The notes under the pieces: generated by a model
Told to the model about the DNA's origin: nothing
Database searches by the model: none
What the model saw: only the letters and a program-made list of their open reading frames with translations
Origin: Noviherbaspirillum soli
Lineage (GTDB): Bacteria > Pseudomonadota > Gammaproteobacteria > Burkholderiales > Burkholderiaceae_D
Direction: 5' to 3'
Assembly (NCBI RefSeq): GCF_015352955.1
Contig: NZ_JACYOX010000007.1
Location: 93,357 to 157,356 of the forward strand
Length of the DNA stretch: 64,000 nucleotides
Program-made: the position numbers and the translations under genes
Shown: piece by piece, positions 44,905 through 54,165 of the stretch
Position numbering within the stretch: position 1 is the first letter of the stretch
Layout: every line of letters starts with the position of its first letter

Positions 44905-45537
44905 ATGAGAAAGTCGATCAAGGCCGTCGTGCTCGGCAGCGCCTTTGCCCTGCTGCACACCCTGACCGGATCGCAATCGCTGGCCGCGACAGTGACCTTT
45001 CAAGATCTGGACGAGGGCTTCCTTCCCGGGGTTGACCGGTCCGAGAGCCAGATGAATTATGCGATCGCCAGGAACTTCGTTCTCTCTGCCGGCGCCGGCA
45101 ATCCGCCCAGCGCGCTGGTGGGCTATCCGGCGACGCAAAGCCCGGTCCCGGGCGCGCCCAGTGCGCCAACAGTCTTTTCCACCTTCACGGGGCGCGACTT
45201 CACCTTCGACGGCTATGACATCGCGGCATTGGGCCCGGTCGCGCAGGGCGATGCCTGGCTGTTCCGTGGCCTGTTGGGCAATGCACTGCAGTTTTCCTTC
45301 CTTGATACCGCGCCGCAAGACTTTGCGACCCGCACAACCGGCCTGGGAGCGCCGATCGACAGGCTGGAAGTCTGGGTGCAGCCCGGCACATCGGTCGCGT
45401 TCGCAGCCGACAATTTCCGTTTCACGCTGGAAGGCGAGGCGGCGCAGGTGCCGGAGCCGGCCACCCTGCGCCTGCTTGGCCTAGGCCTGGGCCTGCTTGC
45501 CGTGGCTCGCGTGCGCAGGCGCGGCACGGCGCTGTAA
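44905..45537 (+). CDS. PEP-CTERM sorting domain protein
   Basis: 210 residues. A signal peptide (MRKSIKAVVLGSAFALLHTLTG to about residue 27, SLAA) leads to a compact beta-rich domain with FQDLDEGFLPGVDRSESQMNYAIARNFVLSAGAG and FTFDGYDIAALGPV. The C terminus carries the sorting signal: VPEPATLRLLGLGLGLLAVA followed by RVRRRGTAL. The protein should be anchored and then processed by exosortase during export to the outer surface. AGGAGG lies 6 bases before the ATG. It is unrelated in its mature part to the PEP-CTERM protein at 5262, so the two are different cargo of the same sorting system. Exosortase is not in the window. Confidence 0.92.
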   Translation: MRKSIKAVVLGSAFALLHTLTGSQSLAATVTFQDLDEGFLPGVDRSESQMNYAIARNFVLSAGAGNPPSALVGYPATQSPVPGAPSAPTVFSTFTGRDFTFDGYDIAALGPVAQGDAWLFRGLLGNALQFSFLDTAPQDFATRTTGLGAPIDRLEVWVQPGTSVAFAADNFRFTLEGEAAQVPEPATLRLLGLGLGLLAVARVRRRGTAL

Positions 45538-45569
45538 TGCCCGCGGCGTTGGCCCGGCCGCAACGGGTG

Positions 45570-45881
45570 TCAGCGCTGTGAATTGCGTAAGAGCAGGCGG
45601 ACTTCTCCGTCGATCGCCTGCTTCAGCACCTCATGCCCGAATGGCGCGTCCAGAAAGACGCTGTTGTTATTGTCGGAAGAAACGCAGAGCTGTATCTTCC
45701 ATGGCCTGCCGGCGCCATCCAGCAATATCTTGAGGGTGCGGGTCGACCGCGACGGATGCCATTCGACATTTCCAAGAAAATATGTGCGCCAGCTGCCGCC
45801 ATGCGGCGCCTCGGCGACCAGGCCGAATTCCCGGGTCAGGCATTGGTGAAGGTCGTCGAGCGTGGAATACGTTGCCGCCAT
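45570..45881 (-). CDS. Small conserved-looking protein, unknown function
   Basis: 103 residues with the pattern of a small alpha-beta domain: LDDLHQCLTREFGLV helix, then strands WRTYFLGNVEW, TLKILLDGAGRPWKIQLCV and NNNSVFLDAPFGHEVLKQAIDGEV helix. Regular alternation of hydrophobic and polar residues makes it credible as a real protein, as does its native codon use. I recognise no family. It converges on the PEP-CTERM gene with 32 bases between stops. No signal peptide; cytosolic. Confidence 0.7.
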   Translation of the reverse strand: MAATYSTLDDLHQCLTREFGLVAEAPHGGSWRTYFLGNVEWHPSRSTRTLKILLDGAGRPWKIQLCVSSDNNNSVFLDAPFGHEVLKQAIDGEVRLLLRNSQR

Positions 45882-46201
45882 GGGCCGCCTGTCAAAAAGG
45901 GAATTGCATGCTGGTCACAACAGGTTCTGCGCCATGACATACCGGCCATCTCCCCTGTCAAGGAATGTAGCCATCAAGTCTCGCATGATTTTCGTTCTCG
46001 GTTTTCCCTGCCTGACCGCCGAAGACTAGGCGCTGCGGCAAGTGCGGTGCGATGTCAGCAAGGTCGCGTACCGGACAACGCCGGCCCGCTATGACGCAGC
46101 GCGCATGGCCGCGATGGCAGCTGTCGTGGCCGCCATCGCGGCTGGCCTGGTAATCGGCACCTGGCCCATCTCCTGGCAGCGCCGCGCCGGCCGGCCCCGG
46201 C
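45882..46201. other. Intergenic gap, no feature recognised
   Basis: 320 bases between the small gene at 45570 and the methyltransferase at 46202, both on the minus strand. Open frames here lack coding character. The promoter of the small gene must lie at the left side. Nothing else is seen. Confidence 0.4.
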
Positions 46202-47032
46202 TCAGGCCTTGCGCTCCACCACCACTTCCAGGTAGGGGCTGGGCAGCACCAGCGTGCCGTCGCCTGAACGGTTCAGGCTTGCCATCAGGTCCAGCAAGTC
46301 CTGGGCAAAAGCCTGCTGCCGGCTCTCATCGAGCGCGGCAAATGCCTTGTTCATCGGGCCGTAATAAGTGCGGAACACGTCCAGCCAATGCTGCGGCGAG
46401 CGATAGCGGAAGACGAATGCACGCTCGGCAATGCGGATGTCGGCCGCGACCTGGCCGAACATTTCCTCCAGCCTGGCCCTGGTGCCCCACGATGCCGGCG
46501 ATTTCACGCCTGCCGCCGGCGGGATGTATCTGCCTATCGTCCTGAACACCTGCCCGATGAAGCTGTCCGGCGTCCAGTTCGCCAGGCCGATCCGGCCGCC
46601 CGGCCGGCACACCCGCGCCATCTCGCTGGCCGCCCTGTCCTGGTCCGGCGTGAACATCACCCCGAAGGTCGAAAGCACCACGTCGAATGCCGCATCGGCG
46701 AAGGGCAGGTTTTCCGCATCCGCCTGCTGGAAATCGATGGCAAAGCCATTGGCCTCGGCGCGGCGGCGGGCGCTGTCGAGCAGCGTCGGCACATAGTCGG
46801 TCGACGTGACCTCGCACCAGCGGCGGGCCGCCGCCAGCGTCGCATTGCCATTGCCGGCGGCCACGTCGAGCACGCGCATGCCGGAACGCAGATCAAGCGC
46901 CTCGCAGAGATTCTCGCCAACGATCTGCAGCGTGCTGCCGATCAGGGCATAGTTGCCAGTGGACCAGGCCGCCTGCTGGCGCGCCTTGACGGCGGCCAGG
47001 TCGGCCACGGGATTGGGACTGGGTGAGGACAT
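46202..47032 (-). CDS. Class I SAM-dependent methyltransferase
   Basis: 276 residues, a UbiE-like methyltransferase. Motif I is MRVLDVAAGNGNATLAAARR near residue 50, the acidic ribose-binding residue follows in VTSTDYVPTLLDSARRRA, motif II is ENLPFADAAFDVVLSTFGVMF and motif III is VCRPGGRIGLANW. The C-terminal part has a helical lid (IAERAFVFRYRSPQHWLDVFRTYYGPMNKAF) as in arsenite- or small-molecule methyltransferases. The substrate is unknown. It stands alone. It is not an orthologue of the partial methyltransferase at the window start by its motif III sequence. Confidence 0.9.
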   Translation of the reverse strand: MSSPSPNPVADLAAVKARQQAAWSTGNYALIGSTLQIVGENLCEALDLRSGMRVLDVAAGNGNATLAAARRWCEVTSTDYVPTLLDSARRRAEANGFAIDFQQADAENLPFADAAFDVVLSTFGVMFTPDQDRAASEMARVCRPGGRIGLANWTPDSFIGQVFRTIGRYIPPAAGVKSPASWGTRARLEEMFGQVAADIRIAERAFVFRYRSPQHWLDVFRTYYGPMNKAFAALDESRQQAFAQDLLDLMASLNRSGDGTLVLPSPYLEVVVERKA

Positions 47033-47339
47033 GGAAGGCTCCTTGTATCAACCTGGGACGGTTGGAAGAAACGCAGGCTCAGGGAAGGCGCGCGACACCA
47101 GCCTGCCCGGTCGTCACGGGCAGAACACCTGCGTCGTGCGCCTGCGCTAACGCTTGCGGCTGAACTTTGTCATACTCCATCGCGCCGCCGCGCCATTGAT
47201 CTTCGCTAATGGCGCCACCAGATAGGAGGCCCAAGAGGCGTAATGTGCTGCATGTCATCGCTGGATTCTGTCAACGGCGCGCCGGCCGGCAATCTAGGAT
47301 AAACTGCTATACAAATTAAATCATCAATAGGATTAGTCA
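47033..47339. other. Divergent promoter region
   Basis: 307 bases between the methyltransferase and the protease genes, which point away from each other. The last 50 bases before the protease ATG are AT-rich. No hairpin or repeat stands out. Confidence 0.4.
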
Positions 47340-50219
47340 ATGACCTTCATTGAAAAGCGTGTCCGGCCCGTCAAGGTCATGCAGGCAGTGTTGAAAGAAT
47401 ACGAGCATCCCGCCAGTGGCGCCCGCCACATTCATCTGGCAACCGACGATCCCGAAATGGTTTTCCTGGTGGCCTTTCCCACCGTGCCGGACAAGGACGA
47501 TGGCCGCGCCCATATCCTGGAGCATCTTGCGCTGTGCGGCTCGCGCCGCTACCCGGTGCGCGACCCGTTCTTCTCGATGCTGCGCCGCTCGACCGCGACC
47601 TACATGAATGCGATGACCTATCCCGACCGCACCGTGTACCCGTTCGCCAGCACCAGCGAGGCCGACTTCTTCAACCTGCTCGGCGTCTACCTGGACGCGG
47701 CCTTCTTCCCGCAACTCGAATACCTGGACTTCCTGCAGGAGGGCTGGCGGCATACGCTGGAGAACGGCAAGCTCGGCTATGGCGGCGTGGTGTTCAATGA
47801 AATGAAGGGTGCGTTCGCCGACCCGATGCGGGCATTGGCGCAGGGCATGGACGCCGTGCTGTTTGCCGGCACCACCTATGCAGTCGAGTCAGGTGGCGAT
47901 CCGCTGGCGATTCCGTCCCTGACGCATGACGATCTGAAGCAATTCCACGCCAGCCATTACCATCCGTCGCAGGCGGTGTTCATGACCGCCGGCGCAGTCG
48001 ATCCGGCAGCAGTACAGCGCGTCATTGCCGAGCATGTGCTGGACAAGCTGTCGGGCCAGGCGCCGCGCATGATGCCGGAACTGGCGCCGCAATGGGACGC
48101 GCCGCGCAGCAGCACCATCCGCATACCGTCGCCGACCGCGCGCGACGATGAATACGGCATGCAGCTGGCCTGGCTGGCCGGCGAATCGGCCGACCCGATG
48201 GCGTATTACCGCGCGCAGCTTCTGGAAGCCGGCCTGGTGGGCGACGCCTCGGCGCCTCTGCTGCATGCGATGGAGACGGCCGGCTATGGCAGGCCGTCCG
48301 CCTTCAACGGCATGGACCCGAGCCACCGCCAGCTGGTATTCCACCTGGGCATGGAAGGCCTGACCCGCGAACAGACCGAAGAGGCGCGCGCGCTGATCTG
48401 GCGGACCCTGGAAAAGACCGCGCAGACCGGCGTGCCGCACGCGGTATTGCAGGCGGCGCTGCGCGACCTGCGCTTCTCGCAGCGCGAGATACAGGGCGGC
48501 CAGCTGCCGTACGGCATGCGCAAGCTGCTGCAGGCCCTGCCCTTCGAGATGGCCGGCGGCGACATCATGACCGCCTTCGACAGCGAAGCCACGCTGGCGA
48601 AGCTGGAGCAGGACATCCGTCATCCGGAATTCTTCAAGTCCATGGTGCGCGAACTGCTGGCCGCGCCGACCCGCCTCACCGTCACGGTGGAGCCGGATGC
48701 GCGCTATTTCGAGGCGCGCAATGCGGTCGAGGAAGAGCGCCTGGCGCAGCACGCAAGCGCGATGGACGAGCGCGAGGCGCAGCGCATCGCCGCCGAAGCC
48801 GAAGCGCTGCTGGCGCGCCAGCGCCAGCCCGTCAACAACGACCTGCTGCCGCGCATCCGGCCGCAGGATGTGAGCCCGCTGCCGCGGCCCCTGCACGACC
48901 TGCCCGAAGACAGCGGCCGCCTCCTGGGCCTTCGCATTGCCAGCAACGGCATCAGCTACGGCCGCGTGGTGTATGACGTGTCCGCCTTCGACGAAGCCGA
49001 GTGGCCATGGCTGGACCTGTACGCCGAACTGCTGCCCGACCTCGGCGTGGGCGCGATGAATTTCGCCGAAGCGGCATCCTGGCGCAAGCAGCTGGCGCCA
49101 TCGTTCTCGGTCGACCTGGATGCGCAGGAATCCCTGAAGGCAGATGCGCCGGCCCTGCGCATCAACCTGGCCTTCTCGTCGCGCAATGTGCGCGAGGAGC
49201 AGGAGGCGATTGCGCAGGTGCTGTCGAAGTCCATCCGTGAAGCCCGCTTCGATGAAAGCGAGCGGATCGCCTTCCTGATCGACCAGATCGCGGAAAACCA
49301 GCTGCAGGACCTGGCCGACCAGGGCGACCAGTACGCCGCGATTGCGGCCGAACTTCCCTATTCCCTGCGGCGTCGCTTCCAGGACGCCGTGGACGGCGCA
49401 GGCGCGCTGCGCTTCTACAGCGCCCTGTCGCGGCAAATCGAATCCGACGATGGCCTGCAAGCCATCTGTGAACGGCTCTCGGCGCTGCACCAGCGCGTGC
49501 TGGCGGCGCCGGTGCGCATCATCGGCGCCGGCGTGGGAGAGGACGGCGCGCATCTGGCGCGGCTGATCGATGTCCCTGGCGCCGACCCCGACAGCGCGCC
49601 TACCCCGCCGCAGCGCGAGCGCGGCGCGCCGGCCAGCGTGGCGCTGACGGCGCCTGCCCAGGTCAACCACTGCTTCGCAAGCTGGGCGGTGCCGCGCCTG
49701 GGCCACGAGGACGCGCCGGTGCTGTCGGTGCTGGCCAACCTGATGACCAACCAGGTGCTGCACCAGGCCTTGCGCGAGGAAGGCGGCGCCTATGGCGGCA
49801 CCGCGCGCTATGCGGCGCACAGCGGCGTCTTCACCATGCTGTCCTACCGCGACCCGCGGCTTGCCGGCACCTATGAAGACTTTGCCCGTGCCGTAGCCTG
49901 GGTGGTGGAAGCGCCGCTGGAGCGCGAACATATCGAGGAAGCCATCATCGGCGTGATCGGCGAACTCGACAAGCCGCGCAGCCCGCATCATGAAGCGCTG
50001 CAGGCATGGCAGCTGCGGGAAGCCGGCGTCACGCAAGCCATGCGGGAACAGTTCCGGCGCGGCGTGCTGGAATGCACCGAGCTTCAGCTCAAGGCAGTGG
50101 CCATGCGGCATCTGCAGAATGCGCAGCCGAGCCGTGCTGCGTTTGCCGGAAACGCGGCGCAGGATCTGGCCGGCCTGGAAGTGGTGGACCTGATGGCGCT
50201 GGCCGGCCAGGCGGCCTGA
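47340..50219 (+). CDS. M16C family zinc metalloprotease (presequence-protease-like)
   Basis: 959 residues, the size of PreP-type M16C proteases, which are monomers with two half-shells. The inverted zinc site HxxEH is HILEH in DDGRAHILEHLALCGSRRYPVRDPFFSMLRRS (residues about 58-62) and the third ligand Glu is in GGVVFNEMKGAF about 75 residues later. YMNAMTYPDRTVYPFAS is another family block, and the C-terminal half has the closing domain (GGAYGGTARYAAHSGVFTMLSYRDPRLAGT). There is no signal peptide, so it is cytosolic and should clear peptides. A 21-base piece of its 3' end is repeated in the downstream array. Confidence 0.95.
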   Translation: MTFIEKRVRPVKVMQAVLKEYEHPASGARHIHLATDDPEMVFLVAFPTVPDKDDGRAHILEHLALCGSRRYPVRDPFFSMLRRSTATYMNAMTYPDRTVYPFASTSEADFFNLLGVYLDAAFFPQLEYLDFLQEGWRHTLENGKLGYGGVVFNEMKGAFADPMRALAQGMDAVLFAGTTYAVESGGDPLAIPSLTHDDLKQFHASHYHPSQAVFMTAGAVDPAAVQRVIAEHVLDKLSGQAPRMMPELAPQWDAPRSSTIRIPSPTARDDEYGMQLAWLAGESADPMAYYRAQLLEAGLVGDASAPLLHAMETAGYGRPSAFNGMDPSHRQLVFHLGMEGLTREQTEEARALIWRTLEKTAQTGVPHAVLQAALRDLRFSQREIQGGQLPYGMRKLLQALPFEMAGGDIMTAFDSEATLAKLEQDIRHPEFFKSMVRELLAAPTRLTVTVEPDARYFEARNAVEEERLAQHASAMDEREAQRIAAEAEALLARQRQPVNNDLLPRIRPQDVSPLPRPLHDLPEDSGRLLGLRIASNGISYGRVVYDVSAFDEAEWPWLDLYAELLPDLGVGAMNFAEAASWRKQLAPSFSVDLDAQESLKADAPALRINLAFSSRNVREEQEAIAQVLSKSIREARFDESERIAFLIDQIAENQLQDLADQGDQYAAIAAELPYSLRRRFQDAVDGAGALRFYSALSRQIESDDGLQAICERLSALHQRVLAAPVRIIGAGVGEDGAHLARLIDVPGADPDSAPTPPQRERGAPASVALTAPAQVNHCFASWAVPRLGHEDAPVLSVLANLMTNQVLHQALREEGGAYGGTARYAAHSGVFTMLSYRDPRLAGTYEDFARAVAWVVEAPLEREHIEEAIIGVIGELDKPRSPHHEALQAWQLREAGVTQAMREQFRRGVLECTELQLKAVAMRHLQNAQPSRAAFAGNAAQDLAGLEVVDLMALAGQAA

Positions 50220-50782
50220 GGAGATTGGCGCTGGCATGCGCGCTGCCGTTGACTTCCCAGTCTCGTTGAACGAGGCCCGCCGCGAATAAGGTGGGGCGTT
50301 CGTAGGGTGCAATACCCCGAAGGGGCATTGCACCTCGGGTCGATCAAGGAAATCGGCCGACGATGCGATACCGGTCTGCGAAGGGCGGTGCAATGCCCTT
50401 CGGGTATTGCACCCTACCAAGCGGCTGATGGCGCTGGCCGGCCAGCGTTCGTAAGGTGCAATGCCCCTTCGGGGTATTACACCTTGGGTCAATCAAGGAA
50501 ATCGGCCGACAATGCGATACCGGTCTGCGAAGGACGATGCAATGCCCTTCGGGTATCGCACCCTACCGAGCGGCTGATGGCGCTGGCCGGCCAGCGTTCG
50601 TAGGGTGCAATACCCCGAAGGGGCATTGCACCTTGGGTCGATCAAGGAAATCGGCCGACGATGCGATGCCGGTCTGCGAAGGACGGTGCAATGCCCTTCG
50701 GGTATTGCACCTTACCAAGCGGCTGGCCTTGCAGTTGAACTTGCCATTCGAATGCCCTGCTTCGGCATCGCCGGCAAAGCAG
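50220..50782. other. Intergenic region made of REP-bearing tandem units
   Basis: Almost wholly occupied by three 149-bp tandem units (50297-50715). Frames across them are open by chance of the repeat and are not genes. The stretch 50220-50296 shows a different sequence and holds nothing recognised. Confidence 0.8.
50297..50715. repeat. 149-bp tandem array, each unit with two inverted REP hairpins (BIME-like)
   Basis: Units begin at 50297, 50446 and 50595; the third stops after its second REP. REP positions are 50302-50334, 50387-50417, 50451-50483, 50536-50566, 50600-50632 and 50685-50715, alternating in orientation. Units differ at about a dozen bases. The right end of units one and two (50425-50445 and 50574-50594) is an exact 21-base copy of 50190-50210 in the protease gene. 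The second unit has a flipped inner mismatch and a GTAA foot. Confidence 0.9.
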
Positions 50783-51274
50783 CTAATCATGCTCCTTCAA
50801 CGCCATGCCATAGCTGATCCCATGCTGCCGAAAGCCAAGCTGCTCATAGAAGCGATGTGCATCGCGCCGCTTCAGATTGGATGACAGGATCAGCTTGTAG
50901 CAGCCGGCCTGCCGCGCCATGAACAGCGCTTCCCGCACCATGGCCTCACCGATGCCGCGCCCGCGCTGCGTGCGGCTCACCACCACCGCATCCAGAAGAG
51001 CCTGAGGCTGTCCGCCTTGCGAAGGCGACGCAAAGATCATCAGCGAAAAGCTGGCCACCGGCTGCCCGTCCAGGTAGACGAGGTAGGCGCGAAAGTGCGG
51101 GTAGGCGGCCATGTCCGCCAGCACGGCACGCATTGCCGCATGGTCGATGTTGGTAACGGCGGCCGGGTCGCTGTCATCCATTTCGGCCTGCAGCGTTGCC
51201 AGCAACGCGGCGTCATCCTGCGTGGCGACACGCAATTCAATATCGGGCAAGCTGCCCGCTTCCATCGTGCTCAT
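50783..51274 (-). CDS. GNAT family N-acetyltransferase
   Basis: 163 residues. The GNAT core is recognisable: a first strand IELRVATQDDAALLATLQAEMDDSD, the central strand FRAYLVYLDGQPVASFSLMI, the acetyl-CoA pyrophosphate loop VVSRTQRGRGIGEAMVREAL (R/Q-x-x-G-x-G/A) and the last part AGCYKLILSSNLKRRDAHRFYEQLGFRQHGISY with the FYExxGF motif. Substrate is unknown; small amines or amino acids are typical. GGGGAG precedes the ATG at 51274. It faces the REP array and is divergent from the Ala/Lys-rich exported gene. Confidence 0.92.
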   Translation of the reverse strand: MSTMEAGSLPDIELRVATQDDAALLATLQAEMDDSDPAAVTNIDHAAMRAVLADMAAYPHFRAYLVYLDGQPVASFSLMIFASPSQGGQPQALLDAVVVSRTQRGRGIGEAMVREALFMARQAGCYKLILSSNLKRRDAHRFYEQLGFRQHGISYGMALKEHD

Positions 51275-51426
51275 CGAACTCTCCCCTGATTGACAGGGTG
51301 CACTATGCGCCGTGTAAGGCGTGCTTACAACCGTAACCAACGCTTACATCTCCATGGTCAACTGCCTGTCGGCAGGGCGCGTTAGTGGAGGGCAGGCAAA
51401 CTGCTCAACCACTTGATGAGGGCTTT

Positions 51427-51777
51427 ATGAAAAATCTGATCGTTATGTCCGTTGCCACCCTGTTCGTCAGCGCCGCCTTTGCACAGGCTCCCGCGGCAAC
51501 CACCACAACGCCAGCCGCACCTGCCACCACGACCACCACTACCACGGCACCCGCCACCAAGGCAGCAGTCAATGCCGAGGCCAAGTCCGAGAAGGCCGAT
51601 GCCAAGGCCAGCGAAAAGATCGCCAAGGCAAAAGCGGACGAGAAGGAAGCCGTGAACAAGGCTGACGCCAAGGCGGAGAAGTCCAAGGCAAAGGCGCATG
51701 CCAAGGCAGACAAGAAAGTGGCCGAAGCGAAGAAGGACAGCAAGGAAACCAAGGTCGATGCCACGACCACGAAGTAA
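51427..51777 (+). CDS. Exported Ala/Lys/Thr-rich low-complexity protein
   Basis: 116 residues. A short signal peptide (MKNLIVMSVATLFVSAAFAQ) is followed by a Thr/Pro/Ala segment and then a long Ala-Lys-Glu-Asp stretch (AEAKSEKADAKASEKIAKAK) that should form charged single helices. The composition recalls histone-H1-like and cell-envelope tether proteins. No enzyme motif. It is expressed as its own unit: GAGGG before the ATG, a strong terminator 17 bases after the stop. GC and codons look native. The role is unknown; binding to polyanions or to the envelope is a guess from charge. Confidence 0.8.
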   Translation: MKNLIVMSVATLFVSAAFAQAPAATTTTPAAPATTTTTTTAPATKAAVNAEAKSEKADAKASEKIAKAKADEKEAVNKADAKAEKSKAKAHAKADKKVAEAKKDSKETKVDATTTK

Positions 51778-51793
51778 GCATCATCCATGACAC

Positions 51794-51818
51794 AAAGCCG
51801 GGTTCGCCCGGCTTTTTT
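51794..51818 (+). terminator. Rho-independent terminator
   Basis: Stem AAAGCCGGG / CCCGGCTTT (9 bp) with a TTCG loop and a run of six T, 17 bases past the stop of the Ala/Lys-rich gene. Confidence 0.95.
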
Positions 51819-51964
51819 GCATTCCCGGCCGGCATCACGCCGGCCCGCCATCGGCGCGGCGGTTGATCGAATTCGTATTGCCGGCTTGCCGGAGACCGCC
51901 GCACCGAAACTTTTTTCGGCATGGCAAATCTGACTGGCAATGCCGTCATCGCCTGCCAGCCACC

Positions 51965-52699
51965 GTGCTTACCAATCGAATCGAGCTTCCCGTCAACATC
52001 CATCCCCAGCCGGACGAGACGACCTGCGGTCCCACCTGCCTGCATGCGATCTACCGATACTGGGGAGATGACGAGCCGCTGGGCAACCTGATCGAGCGCA
52101 CCGGCAAGCTGGCCCAGGGCGGGACCTTCGCCGTGCTGCTGGCCTGCGATGCCCTGCGCCGCGGCTATGACGCAACGATCTATACCTACAACCTCAACGT
52201 GTTCGACCCCAGCTGGTTCAACGGGTCCGGCATCGATATTGCCGAGCGCCTGCGCATGCAGCGCGAGGTCAAGGCGGACTACCGCCTGCGGCATGCCACC
52301 GAAGGCTATCTGGAATTCCTGCGGCTGGGCGGTCGGCTGCGCATGAAGGACCTGACGCGCGGGCTGGTGCAGGGCCTGCTGCGGCGCGGCTTTCCGCTGC
52401 TGACCGGACTCAGTTCCACTTACCTGTACCGCGCCATGAGGGAATACGGTACCGACGATACGCCGGACGATGTGCGTGGCTTGCCCTCCGGCCATTTCGT
52501 GGTGCTGGCCGGCTATGAGCGCGAGCGCCGCAAGGTGCTGGTGGAAGACCCTTATCAACCCAACCCGTTTGCCGGCGCGCACCAGTACTGGCTGGGCATG
52601 GACCGGGTGCTGGGCGCGGTGCTGCTGGGCATCGTTACACATGACGCCAACCTGCTGGTGATCAGGCCAAGGGATGGGACGCGGCGGGATGCCCGATGA
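51965..52699 (+). CDS. C39-like papain-fold cysteine peptidase (first gene of amidoligase operon)
   Basis: 244 residues from the GTG at 51965, chosen because the conserved domain starts only about ten residues later; no good ribosome-binding site is seen and an upstream TTG frame adds non-conserved residues. The nucleophile is Cys in PQPDETTCGPTCLHAIYRYWG, the His in LPSGHFVVLAGYE and the partner Asp in VLVEDPYQPN, giving the papain-type triad of peptidase C39-like proteins. No double-Gly exporter domain is attached. Its end overlaps the next gene by ATGA (52696-52699), so the two are translationally coupled. It likely trims or transfers the product made by the two ligases downstream. Confidence 0.85.
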   Translation: MLTNRIELPVNIHPQPDETTCGPTCLHAIYRYWGDDEPLGNLIERTGKLAQGGTFAVLLACDALRRGYDATIYTYNLNVFDPSWFNGSGIDIAERLRMQREVKADYRLRHATEGYLEFLRLGGRLRMKDLTRGLVQGLLRRGFPLLTGLSSTYLYRAMREYGTDDTPDDVRGLPSGHFVVLAGYERERRKVLVEDPYQPNPFAGAHQYWLGMDRVLGAVLLGIVTHDANLLVIRPRDGTRRDAR

Positions 52700-54165
52700 A
52701 GATATTGTTCGTTGTAAGCCGGCCGGAAGACTGGCCATGCAACATTCCCGGCATTACCGCCATCGCCGCCCGCGACTACCTGATCGACCCGGCCTTCGGC
52801 GAGTCGGCCTCGACCCGGGTGTTCAACCTGTGCAGCAACTACCGCTACCAGAGCCATGGCTATTATGTGTCGCTGCTGGCGGAGGCGCGCGGACACCAGC
52901 CGCTGCCCGGGGTGGAAGCGCTGAAGGACCTGCAATCGAGCGAGCTGCTGCAGAATGTCAGGGACAGGCTGGGCGACCTCGTCAGCTGCACCTTCGCGCC
53001 GCTTGAACGGGAGCAGGTCGAGCTGCGCATCTACTTCGGCCATGATGCCGGCGGCGAGCGCCGCAACGAGCATCTGTGCATGGAGCTGTTCCGCAGCCTT
53101 TCCGCGCCCATCCTGCATGCGCGCTTCAAGCGCACCGCCGGCAACTGGCGGCTGATGACGATCCGCGCCGGCGAGCCGGGCGAGATTCCCGAAGCCGACC
53201 GCGCCGTTTTTTGCCACTCGGTGCAGGCCTACATGCAGCAGCAGAAGATACGCAGCACGCGGCCGGCAGGCGAAGCGCCGCTGATCGCCATCCTGCATGA
53301 CCCGCAGCGCGAGGAAGCGCCGTCCAATCCGCAGGCGCTGCACAAGTTCTGCGAGGCCGCCGCCATGCTGGGCATGAAGCCCAGCCTGATCACGCGCCGC
53401 GACGCCGGCCGCCTGGCCGAGTTCGATGCGCTGTTCATCCGCGACACCACCAACGTCAACCACTACACCTATCACCTGTCGCGCCTGGCCGCGGCGGCCG
53501 GGCTGGTGGTGATCGACGATCCCGACGCCATCCTGCGCTGCACCAACAAGATCTACCTGGCCGAGCTGCTGACCCGCCACCACATGCCGATACCGAAGAC
53601 GCTGGTCGTCCATCCCGATAATATCGACCGCATCATCCCGACGCTGGGCCTGCCCTGCATCCTCAAGCAGCCGGACGGCGCCTTCTCGCTGGGCGTGGCC
53701 AAGGTCCATACCGAAGAGGAACTGATGAGCAAGGTGTGCGAGCTGCTGCGCCATTCGGAACTGGTGCTGGCCCAGCAGTACCTGCCGACGGAATTCGACT
53801 GGCGCATCGCGGTGCTGGACAACCGGCCGCTGTTCGTGTGCAAGTACTACATGGCGCCGGGACACTGGCAGATCATCCGGCATGACAGCGCGCAGACCAG
53901 CGAGGGCAGGACCGAGGCGCTGTCCATCGGCGAGGCGCCCAATGAGGTGATCGACATCGCGGTGCGGGCGGCGAACCTGATCGGCGATGGCTTCTACGGC
54001 GTGGACCTGAAGGAAGTGGATGGACAGTGCTACATCATCGAGATCAATGACAATCCGAATGTGGATGCCGGCAACGAGGACGGCGTGCTGGGCGATGCGC
54101 TGTACCGTGAGGTGATGGGCGTGTTCAACAAGCGCATCGAGGCGCTGCGGGGGATGAAGCCATGA
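52696..54165 (+). CDS. RimK-like ATP-grasp ligase with N-terminal RLAN domain
   Basis: 489 residues. The first ~200 form the RimK-like N-terminal (RLAN) domain: KILFVVSRPEDWPCNIPGI through NYRYQSHGYYVSLLAEARGHQPLP. The second half is an ATP-grasp ligase: LFIRDTTNVNHYTYHLSRLAAAAGLVVIDDP, CTNKIYLAELLTRHHMPIPKTL, the ATP-binding PCILKQPDGAFSLGVAKV and the Mg2+-binding CYIIEINDNPNVDAGNEDGVLGD near residue 455. The enzyme should join an amino group to an acylphosphate-activated carboxylate. It is coupled to both neighbours by 4-base ATGA overlaps. Substrate unknown. Confidence 0.92.
   Translation: MKILFVVSRPEDWPCNIPGITAIAARDYLIDPAFGESASTRVFNLCSNYRYQSHGYYVSLLAEARGHQPLPGVEALKDLQSSELLQNVRDRLGDLVSCTFAPLEREQVELRIYFGHDAGGERRNEHLCMELFRSLSAPILHARFKRTAGNWRLMTIRAGEPGEIPEADRAVFCHSVQAYMQQQKIRSTRPAGEAPLIAILHDPQREEAPSNPQALHKFCEAAAMLGMKPSLITRRDAGRLAEFDALFIRDTTNVNHYTYHLSRLAAAAGLVVIDDPDAILRCTNKIYLAELLTRHHMPIPKTLVVHPDNIDRIIPTLGLPCILKQPDGAFSLGVAKVHTEEELMSKVCELLRHSELVLAQQYLPTEFDWRIAVLDNRPLFVCKYYMAPGHWQIIRHDSAQTSEGRTEALSIGEAPNEVIDIAVRAANLIGDGFYGVDLKEVDGQCYIIEINDNPNVDAGNEDGVLGDALYREVMGVFNKRIEALRGMKP

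Noticed and set aside
47889..50492. Very long open frame antisense to the M16 protease
   Set aside because: It is a shadow of high-GC coding: Arg/His/Gln-rich, no domain, and the sense frame carries a complete catalytic motif set.
50297..50715. Tandem array taken as a CRISPR
   Set aside because: Units are 149 bp with hairpins inside and no variable spacers; they match REP pairs.
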